Below the pieces are notes generated by a model that saw only the letters and a program-made list of their open reading frames with translations, made no database searches and was not told the origin of the DNA. Source: Burkholderia territorii (GTDB taxonomy: Bacteria > Pseudomonadota > Gammaproteobacteria > Burkholderiales > Burkholderiaceae). Taken from it: a stretch of DNA of 64,000 bases. Shown piece after piece: positions 63,493-64,000 of this stretch. The DNA lies in the NCBI RefSeq assembly GCF_902833055.1, contig NZ_CADFEJ010000017.1:1-64000 (forward strand), written 5' to 3'. A program made the position numbers and the translations under genes. Numbering within the stretch: the stretch's first letter is position 1; the number at the start of each line of letters is the position of its first letter.

Positions 63493-64000
63493 GGCAGGGC
63501 TCCAAACATCGGCGAGTAGGGGTTGTAATCCTTGGGCATGTACTTTTCGTAGCTTTCCCCGATCTCACGCAATTTGTTCGCCACCCACTTGGTAAATTCC
63601 ACTTTCTTGTCTACGTAATTGACGATGTATCCGACGGCAACAGCAACGCCAATCGCGACAGCGACCGTAAGCGCCACCGGCACCGCCGCAATTGCGGCCG
63701 CCGACGCAATCGCCCCCACCACCAACGACGTCAAAGCCGCCGTGAGTCCTGCGACAACCAGATCAATTCCAATCTTTGCAAAGAGATCGCACAAGTCCTT
63801 TCGAGGTTTTCCCGAAGCATCGACCTGCTTGTAGTCGTGATACCACTCCGCGAAGTCCAGCGCGATCGTCAATACAAGTGTAATAACGCCAGCCTTGGTC
63901 GTCATCGAGCCCTTGGCACTGCGCCAGGCAGCCTGCGCCATCGATTTCGCCGTCCCGGCACCTCCGGTGATCGCCAGAATCTTCGTATTCTTCACGCTAT
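63489..64000 (-). CDS. C-terminal part of a probable pore-forming toxin, gene truncated by the window edge
   Basis: At least 168 residues, read from the edge; the frame is open at 64000 and a GTG at 63995 may be only an internal codon. It has a first hydrophobic helix (KAGVITLVLTIALDFAEW), a soluble loop with Cys, and then a long hydrophobic hairpin of about 60 residues (VVAGLTAALTSLVVGAIASA, then further Ala/Val-rich sequence). A charged tail and a proline-rich end follow. This matches C-terminal pore-forming domains of T6SS effectors in general shape, and the tail recalls YafU-like proteins. The likely complete protein extends to the right of the window. The gene overlaps the next one by ATGA. 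Confidence 0.6.
   Translation of the reverse strand, partial: SVKNTKILAITGGAGTAKSMAQAAWRSAKGSMTTKAGVITLVLTIALDFAEWYHDYKQVDASGKPRKDLCDLFAKIGIDLVVAGLTAALTSLVVGAIASAAAIAAVPVALTVAVAIGVAVAVGYIVNYVDKKVEFTKWVANKLREIGESYEKYMPKDYNPYSPMFGALP

Overview
The window is a high-GC, gene-dense chromosomal segment with the gene content and order expected of a Burkholderia, most likely the B. cepacia complex, on chromosome 1. The evidence is family recognition: a split phenylacetate cluster, trpEGDC with ung nearby, the hemA-prfA-prmC-grxD-ubiX string, and a tssM-tagF type VI secretion segment. No search was run, so the species is inference.

Layout. Positions 1-6830 hold a phenylacetate (PAA) degradation cluster: a leftward enoyl-CoA hydratase and a rightward paaN-pcaF-paaG-paaI-paaK operon, with a palindromic operator candidate between them. 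6961-10270 hold mltA, a small membrane protein, apaG, rpe and gph. 10288-14595 hold the trp operon part 1 (trpL leader peptide and attenuator, trpE, trpG, trpD, trpC), followed closely by a CYTH-domain gene and ung. 16275-22285 hold azoR, an M61 peptidase, dsbC, a UbiH-family hydroxylase and ychF. 22452-27509 hold an amino acid permease, an MmcQ/YjbR protein, an MFS transporter divergent from a LysR regulator, and a DUF3761 protein. 27699-33754 hold ettA, a HAD hydrolase/isochorismatase pair, a large aminopeptidase P, a GlsB-like membrane protein and an orphan OmpR-like regulator whose receiver domain has lost its phosphorylation residues. 33781-38093 hold hemA, prfA, prmC, grxD and ubiX. 38311-52197 are mixed: a DODA-type dioxygenase, an APC permease, a cold-shock gene with a long leader, a YegD-like Hsp70, a nitroreductase, an MFS/TetR divergent pair with two operators, DUF1415, two methyltransferases, a WHy-domain lipoprotein and an M1 aminopeptidase lipoprotein. 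A ZntB-type transporter follows.

The right end (53544-64000) is the edge of a type VI secretion system (T6SS): an uncharacterised Ala-rich membrane protein, an M15 peptidase resembling TagX, tssM, tagF and a BON-OmpA protein. It is followed by a leftward, lower-GC block: the C-terminal end of a probable pore-forming toxin running off the window, then two tandem paralogous multi-pass membrane proteins that look like immunity proteins. I consider this block the most interesting candidate system in the window.

How genes work together. The PAA genes carry phenylacetate to the 3-oxoadipyl-CoA thiolase step, but the paaABCDE epoxidase and paaH are not here. The trp genes cover chorismate to indole-glycerol phosphate except trpF, which with trpB and trpA must lie elsewhere. 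hemA-prfA-prmC combine tetrapyrrole entry with translation termination. No rRNA, tRNA or CRISPR array lies inside the window, although a strong leftward stable-RNA-type promoter sits at its first 35 bases.
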